A stretch of 64,000 nt of DNA from Desulfosporosinus shakirovi (GTDB lineage Bacteria; Bacillota; Desulfitobacteriia; Desulfitobacteriales; Desulfitobacteriaceae): contig NZ_JAJDOO010000003.1 of the NCBI RefSeq assembly GCF_020595055.1, positions 1 through 64,000 on the forward strand. Reading direction: 5' to 3'. A program made the position numbers and the translations under genes. Positions 1 through 8,444 of the stretch are shown piece by piece. Numbering within the stretch: the first letter of the stretch is position 1; each line of letters opens with the position of its first letter. Below the pieces are notes generated by a model. The model had not been told where the DNA came from and made no database searches. It was given only the letters and a program-made list of their open reading frames with translations.

Positions 1-87
1 AACTTGGAGCTTAAGCTCAGAGTTCTTTTTGCCCAAATTTTCTATTGGATATTTCAGCAGGAAGAAAATGTTATTTCGGTAAATTGA
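1..87 (+). CDS. C-terminal tail of a gene cut by the window edge
   Basis: Frame 1 is open from the first base and ends at TGA 85-87, giving 28 residues of ordinary amphipathic composition (for example LRVLFAQIFYWIFQQ). The start lies outside the window. The tail is too short to assign a family. It could also be an open frame by chance. Confidence 0.3.
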   Translation, partial: NLELKLRVLFAQIFYWIFQQEENVISVN

Positions 88-248
88 CATGAAAATCGGG
101 GTTTGGCTAGCAAGCCCTAAGTATCAGGACAGCTGCACAATGTACGGGGAAATGTCTTCTATGCACCTTATGAACCGTGTTATGAATGATATCGTATAAT
201 ACGCAAAATCAAAAACAGCCTTACAGATTAATTTCTTCAGAGCCGACT

Positions 249-1994
249 TTACTTAAATTTATTAATGGCCTGTTGTAATTCATAAGCTAAAGTAGAAAGA
301 CCTTGGCTTGCATTCGCAATTTCGATCATTGATGCTGTTTGCTCTTCAGAGGCTGCCGAAACTTGCTCTGTGCTGGCGGCATTTTCTTCGGCAATGCGAT
401 CTAATTTCTTTACCATTTCAATAAGTTGATTCTCCTTCTTTTTCATACTTTGACCAGAAACATTTAAGTTTTCAATGATTTGTTTGGTCTTTTCTACGGC
501 TTTGGCGATTCCTTCAAAGCGCTCACTCGTAATCTTAACACTGCTTTCTTGCTTCTCCGCAATGACTGAACTTTTCCCAATGATTTCTACGGCACTTTGC
601 GAATTCGATTGTAACTCATCTATTACGGAATTAATTTCGCTGGTCAAATTGCTAGATTGTTCCGCTAACTTTCGAATTTCTTCTGCCACAACGGAAAACC
701 CTCTTCCCGCTTCACCAGCCCGGGCTGCTTCTATAGCCGCGTTTAGAGCTAATAAATTAGTTTGATCTGCGACATTCTGAATCTGTTTGCTTGCAGAATA
801 AATTTTCTCAGCACTTACATTCGTTTTATTGATCCCTTCCTCGATCCGATCGGTATACTGTTCTCTTTCTCTTGTACGCTCTATTAGTTCTGTTATAGCG
901 ATTATACCTTCGTTTTTCATTCTTTCAACGGTTTCAGCTGAATTGTTTAAGTCATTTAAATATTGTTGATCCAGCTCAATAATCTTGCCCAACTCCGCAA
1001 TCTCATTAACGCCGTTATCTGTCTCTAAGGCCTGAGTGGTTGCACTTGATGCAATTTGTTCGATTGTTTTAGAAATCTCTTCAACAGCTTTGGCTGACTC
1101 TTGTGATATGACTGTTAATTCTTTAGAAGTTTCCGTAACCTGGTTCGTTGTTTGCAACAAGCGATTCAGGATCTGTTTTTGACTGACATTTGTCGCTTTG
1201 ATTGCTTGTCCGAGAATAGCAAACTCATCGTTTCTATCGATTAAACGTTTGACGATTGTTTCGGTCAGTGTATTCTCGAACCTATTTTTATACAATACGA
1301 CATCCGATTGTATTTCTTCAATCTCGTTCAAGACAATGTCAGTGGGGATAACTCCCAGGAACTTACCCTTAAAAATAATCGGCATAACAACACTCGCCAT
1401 TAAAATCTTTTTGCCTTTAATATTTTCCTCATAAGGCTCAGTTATTGTGATTTTATGGGTTTTCTTTGGCACACTGTACCATGGCTGATTATAGATATCC
1501 CCGAGAGTAATAACCTTAATGTCTTCATCCTCATCACGGTAAACATAGGCCGTAAAAGTACCTTTATCATAGTAATCTACATTCCGGAAACTGCTGTCTT
1601 TCTGGTCAAAAGCATTAGGTTCCCAAAAAGAACTTAATGCGATAAATTCGTGATTTTCCTTTAACAATTTCTTTTGAATATTTATTAGCATTTCACGGTC
1701 CAATCTATTACTTTGAAGAATTGCCGATATTTCGTCATTTAACTGCTCAACCAATTTGACTCCTTTTTCTAAAACCATGTAATCCCCTAGTGATCCCCGT
1801 TTTAGATATTCTATAGAGTAATCTAATAACTCGAATGTTTTTTTTATAAGCAATAAGCAAATAGTCATGAAGCCGACGACACTAACTAAAAGCAATAGAA
1901 AAGCAACATTGCTATTTCTAAATATGAGACCTAATAAAAGCATAACCCCTGCGAACACTATAGGTACAATGTAACGTTTTAACCAATTACTCAC
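249..1994 (-). CDS. Methyl-accepting chemotaxis protein with Cache-like sensor
   Basis: This 581-residue transducer senses a signal and controls the CheA kinase. Two hydrophobic helices lie at about residues 8-25 and 29-50. A Cache/PAS-like sensor region follows at about 75-230, with the typical run DIYNQPWY and a strand pair ending in [11 protein letters not shown]. The C-terminal half is the MCP signalling coiled coil with the conserved hairpin tip ([20 protein letters not shown]). No second membrane segment separates the sensor from the signalling domain, so the sensor should be cytoplasmic, unlike the usual extracellular Cache. No clear HAMP domain is seen. The start is GTG behind a GGGGGAG site. 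It is monocistronic. Confidence 0.93.
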   Translation of the reverse strand: MSNWLKRYIVPIVFAGVMLLLGLIFRNSNVAFLLLLVSVVGFMTICLLLIKKTFELLDYSIEYLKRGSLGDYMVLEKGVKLVEQLNDEISAILQSNRLDREMLINIQKKLLKENHEFIALSSFWEPNAFDQKDSSFRNVDYYDKGTFTAYVYRDEDEDIKVITLGDIYNQPWYSVPKKTHKITITEPYEENIKGKKILMASVVMPIIFKGKFLGVIPTDIVLNEIEEIQSDVVLYKNRFENTLTETIVKRLIDRNDEFAILGQAIKATNVSQKQILNRLLQTTNQVTETSKELTVISQESAKAVEEISKTIEQIASSATTQALETDNGVNEIAELGKIIELDQQYLNDLNNSAETVERMKNEGIIAITELIERTREREQYTDRIEEGINKTNVSAEKIYSASKQIQNVADQTNLLALNAAIEAARAGEAGRGFSVVAEEIRKLAEQSSNLTSEINSVIDELQSNSQSAVEIIGKSSVIAEKQESSVKITSERFEGIAKAVEKTKQIIENLNVSGQSMKKKENQLIEMVKKLDRIAEENAASTEQVSAASEEQTASMIEIANASQGLSTLAYELQQAINKFK

Positions 1995-2026
1995 AATAAC
2001 TCCCCCTCTTAATCTTCCCTATTATT

Positions 2027-2085
2027 AAAAAAGGGCTCTTCATATACACCCGGTAACCGGGGTTGAATGAAGAGCCCTTTTGCTC
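2027..2085. terminator. Strong inverted repeat, terminator or attenuator
   Basis: The arms AAAAGGGCTCTTCAT and ATGAAGAGCCCTTTT enclose a smaller CCCGG..CCGGG hairpin. On the minus strand it lies just upstream of the chemotaxis gene start and is followed by a T-run, so it could attenuate that gene. No known riboswitch core was recognised upstream of it. Confidence 0.55.
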
Positions 2086-2475
2086 ACTATTCCTTTTTAT
2101 ATTTGTGTATTGAGACGATCAAAAGTAACCTTTTCAGCTACGCTACTCGTATACCCATGAATACTCTCCCTTACTTATATACCCATATACTTATATAAGT
2201 TCTTTCGACATGTTTTACGAAATCCCTTCAAAGTTGAAGGGATTTTAACGAAATAAGACCCGCCTGCACCCATCTATTCCTCAGAGATCACGTTGAAAAA
2301 GCCAAACTATTTCAGTTCTTAAATTGAACCGGTGCTACGGTCATAGCCTTAACCGAACATTATATGATGGATCCCGTAGCCAGCGTTTGCGGTCGGTTTT
2401 CGCTGCCAAAGAGGCCAACTATTTTGATGTTCACAGAATTGCCAAGGATCATAAATGTTTGTTTTATTAATATCG
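2086..2475. other. Intergenic stretch, mostly featureless
   Basis: Together with the hairpin before it, this separates the chemotaxis gene from the PadR operon. A plus-strand frame ending at about 2470 reads like a short protein tail (AKEANYFDVHRIAKDHK) but has no start and no recognisable family. It may be a relic of an insertion. Nothing else is supported. Confidence 0.3.
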
Positions 2476-3006
2476 TCAAGGTAACTCTGATTCAAATATT
2501 ACTTTATTGGAAGCATCATACCCTTTAAGTTTTCCGAAATAGTTGTTATCAGTATTATCAGTCCAAGGAATTAAAAACATATTATCGTAAAACTTTGTTT
2601 GTGTCAGAACCTGACCATTGCTTAGAGTAAGTTCAATTCTTTTAACTCGAGCATTATTGATAATGCCGTAAGCAACGAAATGCTCATACGACGCCGACCA
2701 GGAAAAAGCAACAGCTTTAGTCTTATCGTTTTCTGTGCCAATCGAACCGCCACCAGTTCTCCAAAAGAAACCGAGGGTTCTTTCTACACTATTGCAAGAA
2801 TACCATTTGTCATAATTGGCAAGGATGTATTTCCCACCGTCAAAATCCTCAACATGAACTACCTCCGACGGACCATAATGTAAACTTCGTTCAGAATGCT
2901 CGTGAGCTGATAAAGGCGTCAAATAAAGCGCTGTTTGTGTAATAAACAAAAAGCATAATCCTAAAAAAACCACTAGGTTTTTAACAATTTTTTGGGATCT
3001 ACTCAT
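2476..3006 (-). CDS. Hypothetical exported or membrane-anchored protein
   Basis: It has 176 residues with an N-terminal hydrophobic segment at about 10-30 (a signal anchor or uncleaved signal), followed by a soluble, aromatic-rich domain that probably folds outside the membrane. No family is recognised. The ATG sits behind GGGAGGG and overlaps the stop of the preceding gene by 8 bases, so it is translationally coupled as the last gene of the PadR operon. The chemistry of its ligand or target cannot be read from the sequence. Confidence 0.75.
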   Translation of the reverse strand: MSRSQKIVKNLVVFLGLCFLFITQTALYLTPLSAHEHSERSLHYGPSEVVHVEDFDGGKYILANYDKWYSCNSVERTLGFFWRTGGGSIGTENDKTKAVAFSWSASYEHFVAYGIINNARVKRIELTLSNGQVLTQTKFYDNMFLIPWTDNTDNNYFGKLKGYDASNKVIFESELP

Positions 3007-3697
3007 TTTTAATCCCTCCCTTTAACGGGATTTCGACACGGTATTTCCGATTGTATTGGTCATAATCTATAATTAAAGTGTCCGCTTCATCGGAAAAATT
3101 CTCAACCGTTCTTCTGACAATAGGTCTTATTCCTCCGCCCGATCCTGCAAAATACTCGTTCCCTAAGTTGTCGGAGATGATCCCGATACCTCCTAGACTC
3201 CACCCAGTCCCCCAAAACTGGGTTTCATAATAATCATAAATAATATTCAAATTCCCATTTCCTTCGTATATAACATTCCGAAAGTTAATAACCGTATCAT
3301 CCAAGTGAACCGTTTTATTAACCGTGATGTTATACACTATATTAGCTTTTGAAATATCCTCGATGGGATTATCATCCAACAAGGACGTGACGATCGGTAA
3401 TCCCACAAAAAAAAGATCGACTATGACCAATAGCACCACTGCTAATCGCGTCAGCATCCATATCCAACCAACCAGAGGATTGTGCTGCTTGTTAAGTTCA
3501 AGCCCGATTTCCTGAGCATCCCCCATATCGGTGATAGCTGACTCTTCAGCGTCTTCTGCCTGACCCGCTTCAGTGTAATCCTCTATTTTGTCTAAGAGGT
3601 GGCTTTCCAATTCAGTCTTTATTGCGAATCTATCAAAGGAAAATTTAACATAGGATAAGATATCTTCAATAAACTTATCCCCCTTAGGCGAAAGCAT
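2999..3697 (-). CDS. Membrane protein with HAAS/permease-prefix-like domain
   Basis: It has 232 residues. The N-terminal about 75 residues form an acidic helical domain of the HAAS/DUF1700/permease-prefix type, ending in the run ITDMGDAQEIGLELN. One strong membrane segment follows at about 85-107, then a C-terminal soluble domain. Such proteins are commonly encoded next to PadR regulators and are thought to act as accessory or anti-regulatory membrane partners. The start chosen is ATG 3697, eight bases after AGGCGG; an upstream in-frame GTG at 3706 overlaps that site. It overlaps the padR stop by 14 bases. Confidence 0.8.
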   Translation of the reverse strand: MLSPKGDKFIEDILSYVKFSFDRFAIKTELESHLLDKIEDYTEAGQAEDAEESAITDMGDAQEIGLELNKQHNPLVGWIWMLTRLAVVLLVIVDLFFVGLPIVTSLLDDNPIEDISKANIVYNITVNKTVHLDDTVINFRNVIYEGNGNLNIIYDYYETQFWGTGWSLGGIGIISDNLGNEYFAGSGGGIRPIVRRTVENFSDEADTLIIDYDQYNRKYRVEIPLKGGIKNE

Positions 3698-4028
3698 GGG
3701 CGTCACCGCCTATTACTTTATTAACTGCCATCGAATAGATTTGCCATTGTTTCTTTTCCTCGACAAGCTGTTTTTTTCCTTTACTCGTAATTTGATAATA
3801 TTTGCGCTCTTTGCCAGCGTCCCCTTTGGCCATATATGATTTGACATAGCCGTTATTTTCAAGTTTATGTAAAACCGGGTAAAGTGTCCCTTCCTTAAAT
3901 TGAAAGGTACTGTCAGAACGCAGCTCAAGCTCTTTGATTATCTCATACCCATACCTATCATTTTCTGCCAGCAAGGACAATAATAGCAAAAGTGTGCTTC
4001 CTCCGAGCAGACCTTTATCAATTTTCAC
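3684..4028 (-). CDS. PadR family transcriptional regulator
   Basis: It has 114 residues with a PadR winged helix: an N-terminal helix run with YGYEIIKEL, the recognition-helix region with the wing motif EGTLYPVLHKLENNGYV, and a C-terminal dimerisation helix. Members repress their own operon and respond to small ligands. The start is GTG 4028 behind GAGGAGGGG. It is the first gene of a three-gene overlapping operon whose other members are membrane or exported proteins, so a cell-envelope role is likely. A perfect palindrome overlaps its promoter. Confidence 0.92.
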   Translation of the reverse strand: MKIDKGLLGGSTLLLLLSLLAENDRYGYEIIKELELRSDSTFQFKEGTLYPVLHKLENNGYVKSYMAKGDAGKERKYYQITSKGKKQLVEEKKQWQIYSMAVNKVIGGDAHAFA

Positions 4029-4051
4029 ATCAACCCCTCCTCAAAATTAAC

Positions 4052-4092
4052 ACCTTGATCATCTATGTATAATATATATAGATGATCAAGGT
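4052..4092 (-). promoter_or_regulatory. padR promoter with perfect palindromic operator
   Basis: The arms ACCTTGATCATCTAT (4052-4066) and ATAGATGATCAAGGT (4078-4092) are perfect 15-base complements with an 11-base spacer. On the minus strand a TTGAAA -35 box lies just upstream, and the AT-rich centre supplies a TATATT/TATTAT -10 box, so a bound repressor would block polymerase. PadR autoregulation is inferred from position. Confidence 0.75.
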
Positions 4093-4202
4093 ATTTCAAT
4101 TACAATTTTATAAATAAAGTAGATCGTGGTTTTAACCCAATCCATAATGGGGTGAAATTTACCTCTGACTCTTTCACCGAAGAAGAAAACCGCACCATAC
4201 AG

Positions 4203-4242
4203 CTGGTTAACTATATCATTTACTGGTTAACTATATCATTTA
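4203..4242 (+). repeat. 20-base perfect tandem duplication
   Basis: CTGGTTAACTATATCATTTA occurs twice head to tail (4203-4222, 4223-4242), about 110 bases upstream of the FMN reductase. It could be a regulator site or a slippage product. The rest of the 4093-4353 gap holds only the promoter region of that gene. Confidence 0.7.
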
Positions 4243-4353
4243 TAAGTTCACAGGCACAAAAAGGTGCGTACTTGTAAATTTACTCCTTGCTATTATAATG
4301 AAAGTGTCTATGATTAAGACAAGTATTAATTAAATTATAGGAGACGATTGCTA

Positions 4354-5001
4354 ATGGTCAAAGTACTTTCTATCAACGGCGGTCCGCGGAAAAATTGGAA
4401 TACGGATACCTTATTGCAAAAAGCCCTTGAAGGATCAAAATCCGTGGGAGCTCAAACAGAAGCTGTTCATTTGTACGACTTGAATTTTAAAGGCTGCACC
4501 AGCTGCTTTGCTTGTAAGAGGAAGAATTCCAAGTATGTCGGACACTGTGCTATGAAGGATGACTTAAGTGAGGTTCTGGAAAAAGTTCTGAAATCCGATG
4601 TCCTCTTCTTGGGATCACCCATCTATTTTAGCAATGTGACCGGTTTAATGCGTTCTTTCCTGGAGCGCTTGCTCTTTTCCAACCTTTCCTATAATGAGGG
4701 GCATCGCTCCGTTTATCCAGGGAAGTTGTCCTCGGGTTTTATCTATACCATGAATGTTCCTGAAGAGTTTCTGCAGCAAGTTAATTATGAAGCTCTATTT
4801 GAACAGACTAAAAATACCCTACAATTACTCAATGGAACCTCTGAATATCTAATTTCCGCCGATACCTACCAATTTGATGACTACTCCAAGTATGATGCAG
4901 CCATGTTCAATGAAAAACACAAATTCCAAGTGAAAACAGAGCAATTCCCACTGGATTGTCAAAAAGCCTTTGATATGGGAGCCAGACTGGCCCGGGACTA
5001 A
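4354..5001 (+). CDS. NAD(P)H-dependent FMN reductase / flavodoxin-fold protein
   Basis: It has 215 residues. The N-terminus (VLSINGGPRKNWNTDTLL) is the FMN-phosphate loop of the NADPH-dependent FMN reductase/iron-sulfur flavoprotein superfamily. The run FKGCTSCFACKRKN carries a cysteine cluster as in multimeric flavodoxin WrbA-like and Isf-type proteins, and LGSPIYFSNVTGLMRSFLER is the second flavin-contacting loop. It probably reduces a quinone, aromatic or metal substrate in the cytoplasm; the substrate is unknown. The start is ATG 4354, nine bases after AGGAGA; an upstream in-frame TTG at 4348 is too close to that site. Monocistronic. Confidence 0.88.
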   Translation: MVKVLSINGGPRKNWNTDTLLQKALEGSKSVGAQTEAVHLYDLNFKGCTSCFACKRKNSKYVGHCAMKDDLSEVLEKVLKSDVLFLGSPIYFSNVTGLMRSFLERLLFSNLSYNEGHRSVYPGKLSSGFIYTMNVPEEFLQQVNYEALFEQTKNTLQLLNGTSEYLISADTYQFDDYSKYDAAMFNEKHKFQVKTEQFPLDCQKAFDMGARLARD

Positions 5002-5185
5002 CGTCTTTTACTATACAAACTGCGTTTCAAAGTAAACAGCGGCTTGCTTCTACCACCCACCCCAAGTTTAGGTTAAACCCCAAAAAAACGGCGGCCGCGT
5101 TGCCGCCACTTCTCCACCTAACTTATGGCAAGACAAACTAAGCGCCATCAGGAACAGCCTCCTCTATCGTAACTCCACGAACGCA

Positions 5186-5224
5186 AGCAGCCTCCTTCTT
5201 GTTTAAGATGAGGCTGCTTTTTCC
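5186..5224 (+). terminator. Intrinsic terminator
   Basis: AAGCAGCCTC pairs with GAGGCTGCTT and is followed by TTTTTCC. It is the probable end of the flavoprotein transcript 185 bases upstream. The remainder of the 5002-5418 gap shows GC-rich palindromes near 5090-5110 but no convincing gene. Confidence 0.6.
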
Positions 5225-5418
5225 GTTCATTCCCTAAATACTTATGCCACTCAGGGCTTATCAAGACTTCAATGGGTTTAAAATATTGTTCTTACCGTTG
5301 GATTGTGCTCAATGCGATGAGTGAGCTTGTTATTAAATCGTTGCTTGAGGGGGATAAGCTATTTGAAGAGTTACTATTGTCAGCACCTTGTTTTTGCAAC
5401 ATTTGGTATCTTACCTCA

Positions 5419-6543
5419 CTAAAAAACCAGTTCTCCTGGTCTATAGCCGGCAGGCAATTCCTCTTCACTCAAAAATTCGAATTTATCATCGCGCAGTATG
5501 GGTAAAAACACTTCGTAGGGTATCCTTAAAAACGCACAAGTATAATTACTGGATCCGACCCACCTGCCCTCATTGCCACTAAAATTCAAACCTCTGGCAA
5601 ATTTCGTATAGTTTGAGCAATCATGAACGGCTAAATCCCAGCATTCTTCAACGGCTATTTTCATTAATTTCAGCGTTAATTCCCTACTCCAAATCGGAGA
5701 TATATAGCCATGTCTGGAAATATACATGTTTTCCCCGTAATAATTGTCTATGTTATTGGCATTTAGGTGCAATTCTGCACAATTGATAAAATCGAGATTT
5801 GTCTCTAAGATCGCTTGCTTCTTCCGGAAAAAAGTTTCAAAGAACTCAGGAGTCATTGGCGTTTCAATACCGACATGTTTAATGTATTTTTTCGCTATTG
5901 CCATAATTTCAATCACTTTGTCCGAACAATTTGAGGCACCCAGGTTGAAACGCAGCTCGTCAAGACCGGCTTCACCTAAAGCCTTCAGCGTCTCTTCCGT
6001 TGCTAACGTGCCATTTGTATAAAGATGTTGATGAATCCCTGCATCACTGAATTTCTTGATAACCGGATAGTATTTTTCAATTTCCATAAATGGCTCTAAA
6101 TAAACGTAGGAAATGCCCGTGGGCTTCTGTTGGATGGAAAGCAGTAAATCAATGTCCTTCTCATAAAATTTTGTGTCACCGATTTCCCACATGCCTTCGC
6201 CGACCGGAGCAATAGCATCCAGTTCTCCATAATGATAGCAGAACTTACACTCTAAGTTACATTTGTTCGTTTTCCGGATTGCACTCAAACCGGTTCCCAT
6301 CAGACAGGAACGACATCCTTGGGGGAATTTGATTTCATTTCCCACAAAAAAAGTTCTATTCTCCAAAGTTTTTAAGCTTCTGATTTCCAACATTAAGATA
6401 TCGTTTCTATGATCGATCGCAGCCTCAATCTGGGCAAAGACAGCGTAAATGATTTCTTGTTGTTTTGTCATAACGTCCTCATCCTCTGGTAATATTGAAA
6501 AGAATTCAAACCAAAACAACGCATCTTTCTTTGAAATTTTCAT
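5419..6543 (-). CDS. Radical SAM protein
   Basis: It has 374 residues with the radical SAM cluster motif CNLECKFC (CxxxCxxC) at about residue 95, preceded by an extra GCRSC cysteine pair. Later motifs fit a TIM-barrel radical SAM fold, such as YVYLEPFMEIEKY and LYTNGTLATEETLKAL. The C-terminal region contains further cysteines (HDCSNYTK, NYTCAFLR) that might bind an auxiliary cluster; this is inference. The substrate is unknown. The ATG lies six bases after GGAGGA. It is transcribed divergently from the selenium operon, so a maturation role there is possible but unproven. Confidence 0.88.
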   Translation of the reverse strand: MKISKKDALFWFEFFSILPEDEDVMTKQQEIIYAVFAQIEAAIDHRNDILMLEIRSLKTLENRTFFVGNEIKFPQGCRSCLMGTGLSAIRKTNKCNLECKFCYHYGELDAIAPVGEGMWEIGDTKFYEKDIDLLLSIQQKPTGISYVYLEPFMEIEKYYPVIKKFSDAGIHQHLYTNGTLATEETLKALGEAGLDELRFNLGASNCSDKVIEIMAIAKKYIKHVGIETPMTPEFFETFFRKKQAILETNLDFINCAELHLNANNIDNYYGENMYISRHGYISPIWSRELTLKLMKIAVEECWDLAVHDCSNYTKFARGLNFSGNEGRWVGSSNYTCAFLRIPYEVFLPILRDDKFEFLSEEELPAGYRPGELVF

Positions 6544-6848
6544 AACATGTCCTCCGTTAATTAATTTCTGCTACTTCTGCATAAAACTAAAGCCTAAACT
6601 GTTCCATCCTCCTAAAGCAATGATAATGGTATTTTCTTGATTCCAGTCCAGATAGTCCTGGTATCTGAACAAAGTTGGACTTTTTACTAATTTTACACCA
6701 TATTTTAGATGAAATGGAATAATTGTTGCAAAATTATAATAATATTATATTTATATATAAGTATTCCATTATGATAAAGGAGGGATAAGAAGACAGATTT
6801 CAACCTTTAACATTCTAAACTCTGATTCTATAAAAGGGAGGAAGAACA

Positions 6849-7937
6849 TTGGATAGTAAAAAAGGCATTATTTTTACAGGAGCAGTTATTGGGATACTGG
6901 CAGTTATCCTGGTTCGTTTTGGCAATCCTGTGAACATGGGGATCTGCATCGCCTGCTTTATTCGAGACACTACGGGAGCTTTAGGCTTACATCGCGCAGA
7001 AGTTGTTCAGTACATACGTCCTGAAATTATTGGGATTGTCTTAGGAGCTTTTCTGATATCATTTGCTAAAAAGGAATTTGATGTTCGAGGAGGCTCATCC
7101 CCCTTCATTCGATTTATGCTTGGTTTTGTGGTTATGATTGGTGCCTTAATGTTTTTAGGCTGTCCGCTCCGCATGGTCTTAAGACTGGGAGGCGGCGACC
7201 TTAATGCTCTGTTTGGCCTGGCCGGATTTACTGCCGGAATTATTGTGGGCATTATTTTCTTAAAAAATGGCTTTAGTCTTAAGAGAACTTACAAACTGTC
7301 CAAACTTGAAGGTTACCTTTTCCCCCTGTTTAATGTCGGGCTTTTTATCCTTCTCTTAACAGCACCTGCCTTTATCTTCTTTAGTACCAAAGGTCCGGGA
7401 GCCGGGCATGCGCCGGTCTGGATTGCTCTTGCTGCAGGACTGATTGTCGGTGCCTTAGTGCAAAGAACCAGGTTGTGCATGGTCGGTGGTATTCGAGATG
7501 CTATTCTCTTTAAAGATACTTATTTAATTTTAGGATTTATCTCCATCATTGTTTTTGCCAGCTTAGGAAATTTATACTTTGGCTTTTATAAGCTCAGTTT
7601 TGCCGGTCAATCCGTTGCCCATGCTGATGGATTATGGAATTTTCTAGGCATGGCTCTGGCAGGTTGGGGTTCTGTGCTTCTGGGGGGGTGTCCTTTAAGA
7701 CAACTTATTCTGGCCGCCGAAGGAAATGTTGATTCTGTCATTACAGTTTTAGGGATGTCTGCCGGAGCGGCCTTTGCCCATAACTTTTCCCTGGCCGCCA
7801 GTGCTCAAGGACCTTCCCCTAACGGAAAAATCGCCGTATTCATTGGTTTTGCTCTCTTACTTCTGATTGCTTATTTCAACCAGGAACGAGATGCCAAATC
7901 GACTGTCCCAGGAGGTGTTAAGATTGGCACAAATTGA
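6849..7937 (+). CDS. yedE: YedE-family putative selenium transporter
   Basis: It has 362 residues with about ten membrane segments, in two halves each carrying a conserved cysteine-proline loop (FLGCPLRMVLRLGGGD and LGGCPLRQLILAAEGN), plus a NMGICIACFIRD motif near residue 30 and TRLCMVGGIRD in the middle. This is the YeeE/YedE (DUF395) sulfur/selenium transporter family in its selenium-associated form. The start is TTG 6849 behind GGGAGGAAG. It is the first gene of an operon with a TusA-like protein, DUF3343 and a class V aminotransferase, the context that defines the selenium subfamily. Export versus import direction is not settled by the sequence. Confidence 0.9.
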   Translation: MDSKKGIIFTGAVIGILAVILVRFGNPVNMGICIACFIRDTTGALGLHRAEVVQYIRPEIIGIVLGAFLISFAKKEFDVRGGSSPFIRFMLGFVVMIGALMFLGCPLRMVLRLGGGDLNALFGLAGFTAGIIVGIIFLKNGFSLKRTYKLSKLEGYLFPLFNVGLFILLLTAPAFIFFSTKGPGAGHAPVWIALAAGLIVGALVQRTRLCMVGGIRDAILFKDTYLILGFISIIVFASLGNLYFGFYKLSFAGQSVAHADGLWNFLGMALAGWGSVLLGGCPLRQLILAAEGNVDSVITVLGMSAGAAFAHNFSLAASAQGPSPNGKIAVFIGFALLLLIAYFNQERDAKSTVPGGVKIGTN

Positions 7938-8142
7938 TACAAGAGGAATGTCCTGTCCCCATCCGATACTGATGACTAAACAGGCACTTGAAGTTAACTC
8001 GACTGAAATCGCCGTCCTGGTTGACAGTAAAACAGCAAAATCAAATGTAGAAAGATACTTGAACTTATCCGGTTACACTGTTAATACTATTGAACTGGAC
8101 GGTGAAACAAATACCTTTGAAATATCAGCGAAGAAGAAGTAA
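7924..8142 (+). CDS. TusA/SirA-like sulfur- or selenium-carrier protein
   Basis: It has 72 residues with the family signature DTRGMSCPHP; Cys11 of the CP motif would carry a persulfide or selenenylsulfide. It is the single-domain form related to YedF. The start is TTG 7924, six bases after AGGAGGTG, overlapping yedE by 14 bases; the longer open frame beginning at 7867 lacks a ribosome site. The neighbours imply selenium rather than tRNA thiolation: yedE before it, DUF3343 four bases after. Confidence 0.88.
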   Translation: MAQIDTRGMSCPHPILMTKQALEVNSTEIAVLVDSKTAKSNVERYLNLSGYTVNTIELDGETNTFEISAKKK

Positions 8143-8146
8143 TCCT

Positions 8147-8386
8147 ATGACTTATATTGTGCTCTTCTACACGAACTTTTCAGCGATTAAATTCGCCAAG
8201 TTTATTCAAAGATTTAACTATCCGGGAGAATTGATCCCTTTACCCCGCAAGTTGACTTCCAGTTGCGGTATGGGGGTAAAATTCTACTTTACCAAGAGTC
8301 TGACCGAGATTATTTCTGAGGAAATCGAGAAGATTTATGCTGTTGAAGGAAATCAGTACCAATTAGTTTATCGTGCTAAGGAGTGA
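8147..8386 (+). CDS. DUF3343 putative Se/S-carrier-like protein
   Basis: It has 79 residues of the DUF3343 family, with the typical N-terminal strand (YIVLFYTNFSAIKFAKF), the PLPRKLTSSCGMG segment holding the single conserved cysteine (Cys40), and a short C-terminal helix. DUF3343 genes co-occur with yedE, TusA-like proteins and selenium-dependent molybdenum hydroxylases, and are thought to deliver or hold labile selenium. The ATG lies four bases after the TusA-like stop with only a weak purine-rich site, implying translational coupling. A second paralogue lies at 58389. Confidence 0.88.
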   Translation: MTYIVLFYTNFSAIKFAKFIQRFNYPGELIPLPRKLTSSCGMGVKFYFTKSLTEIISEEIEKIYAVEGNQYQLVYRAKE

Positions 8387-8394
8387 ACTTAATA

Positions 8395-8430
8395 TAGTAA
8401 GGGCTTCGTTAAATGACGAAGCCCTTACTA
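8395..8430 (+). promoter_or_regulatory. Perfect 15-bp intercistronic hairpin
   Basis: TAGTAAGGGCTTCGT pairs exactly with ACGAAGCCCTTACTA around a six-base loop. It sits eight bases after the DUF3343 stop and directly before the AAAGGA ribosome site of the next gene. No T-run follows, so it is more likely an mRNA-stability or translation-control element than a terminator. Confidence 0.6.
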
Positions 8431-8444
8431 AAAGGAATGGTGTC

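Noticed and set aside
89-199. 36-codon ATG frame after the first partial gene
   Set aside because: No ribosome site and no recognisable similarity; methionine-rich by chance.
2040-2190. Possible cyclic-di-GMP riboswitch before the chemotaxis gene
   Set aside because: The hairpin loop contains GGTTACCGGG-like sequence, but the conserved GEMM core elements were not found.
8384-8430. UGA at the end of DUF3343 followed by a hairpin, as a selenocysteine site
   Set aside because: Read-through would add only one more residue before TAA, and the family ends here; the hairpin does not resemble a SECIS apical loop.
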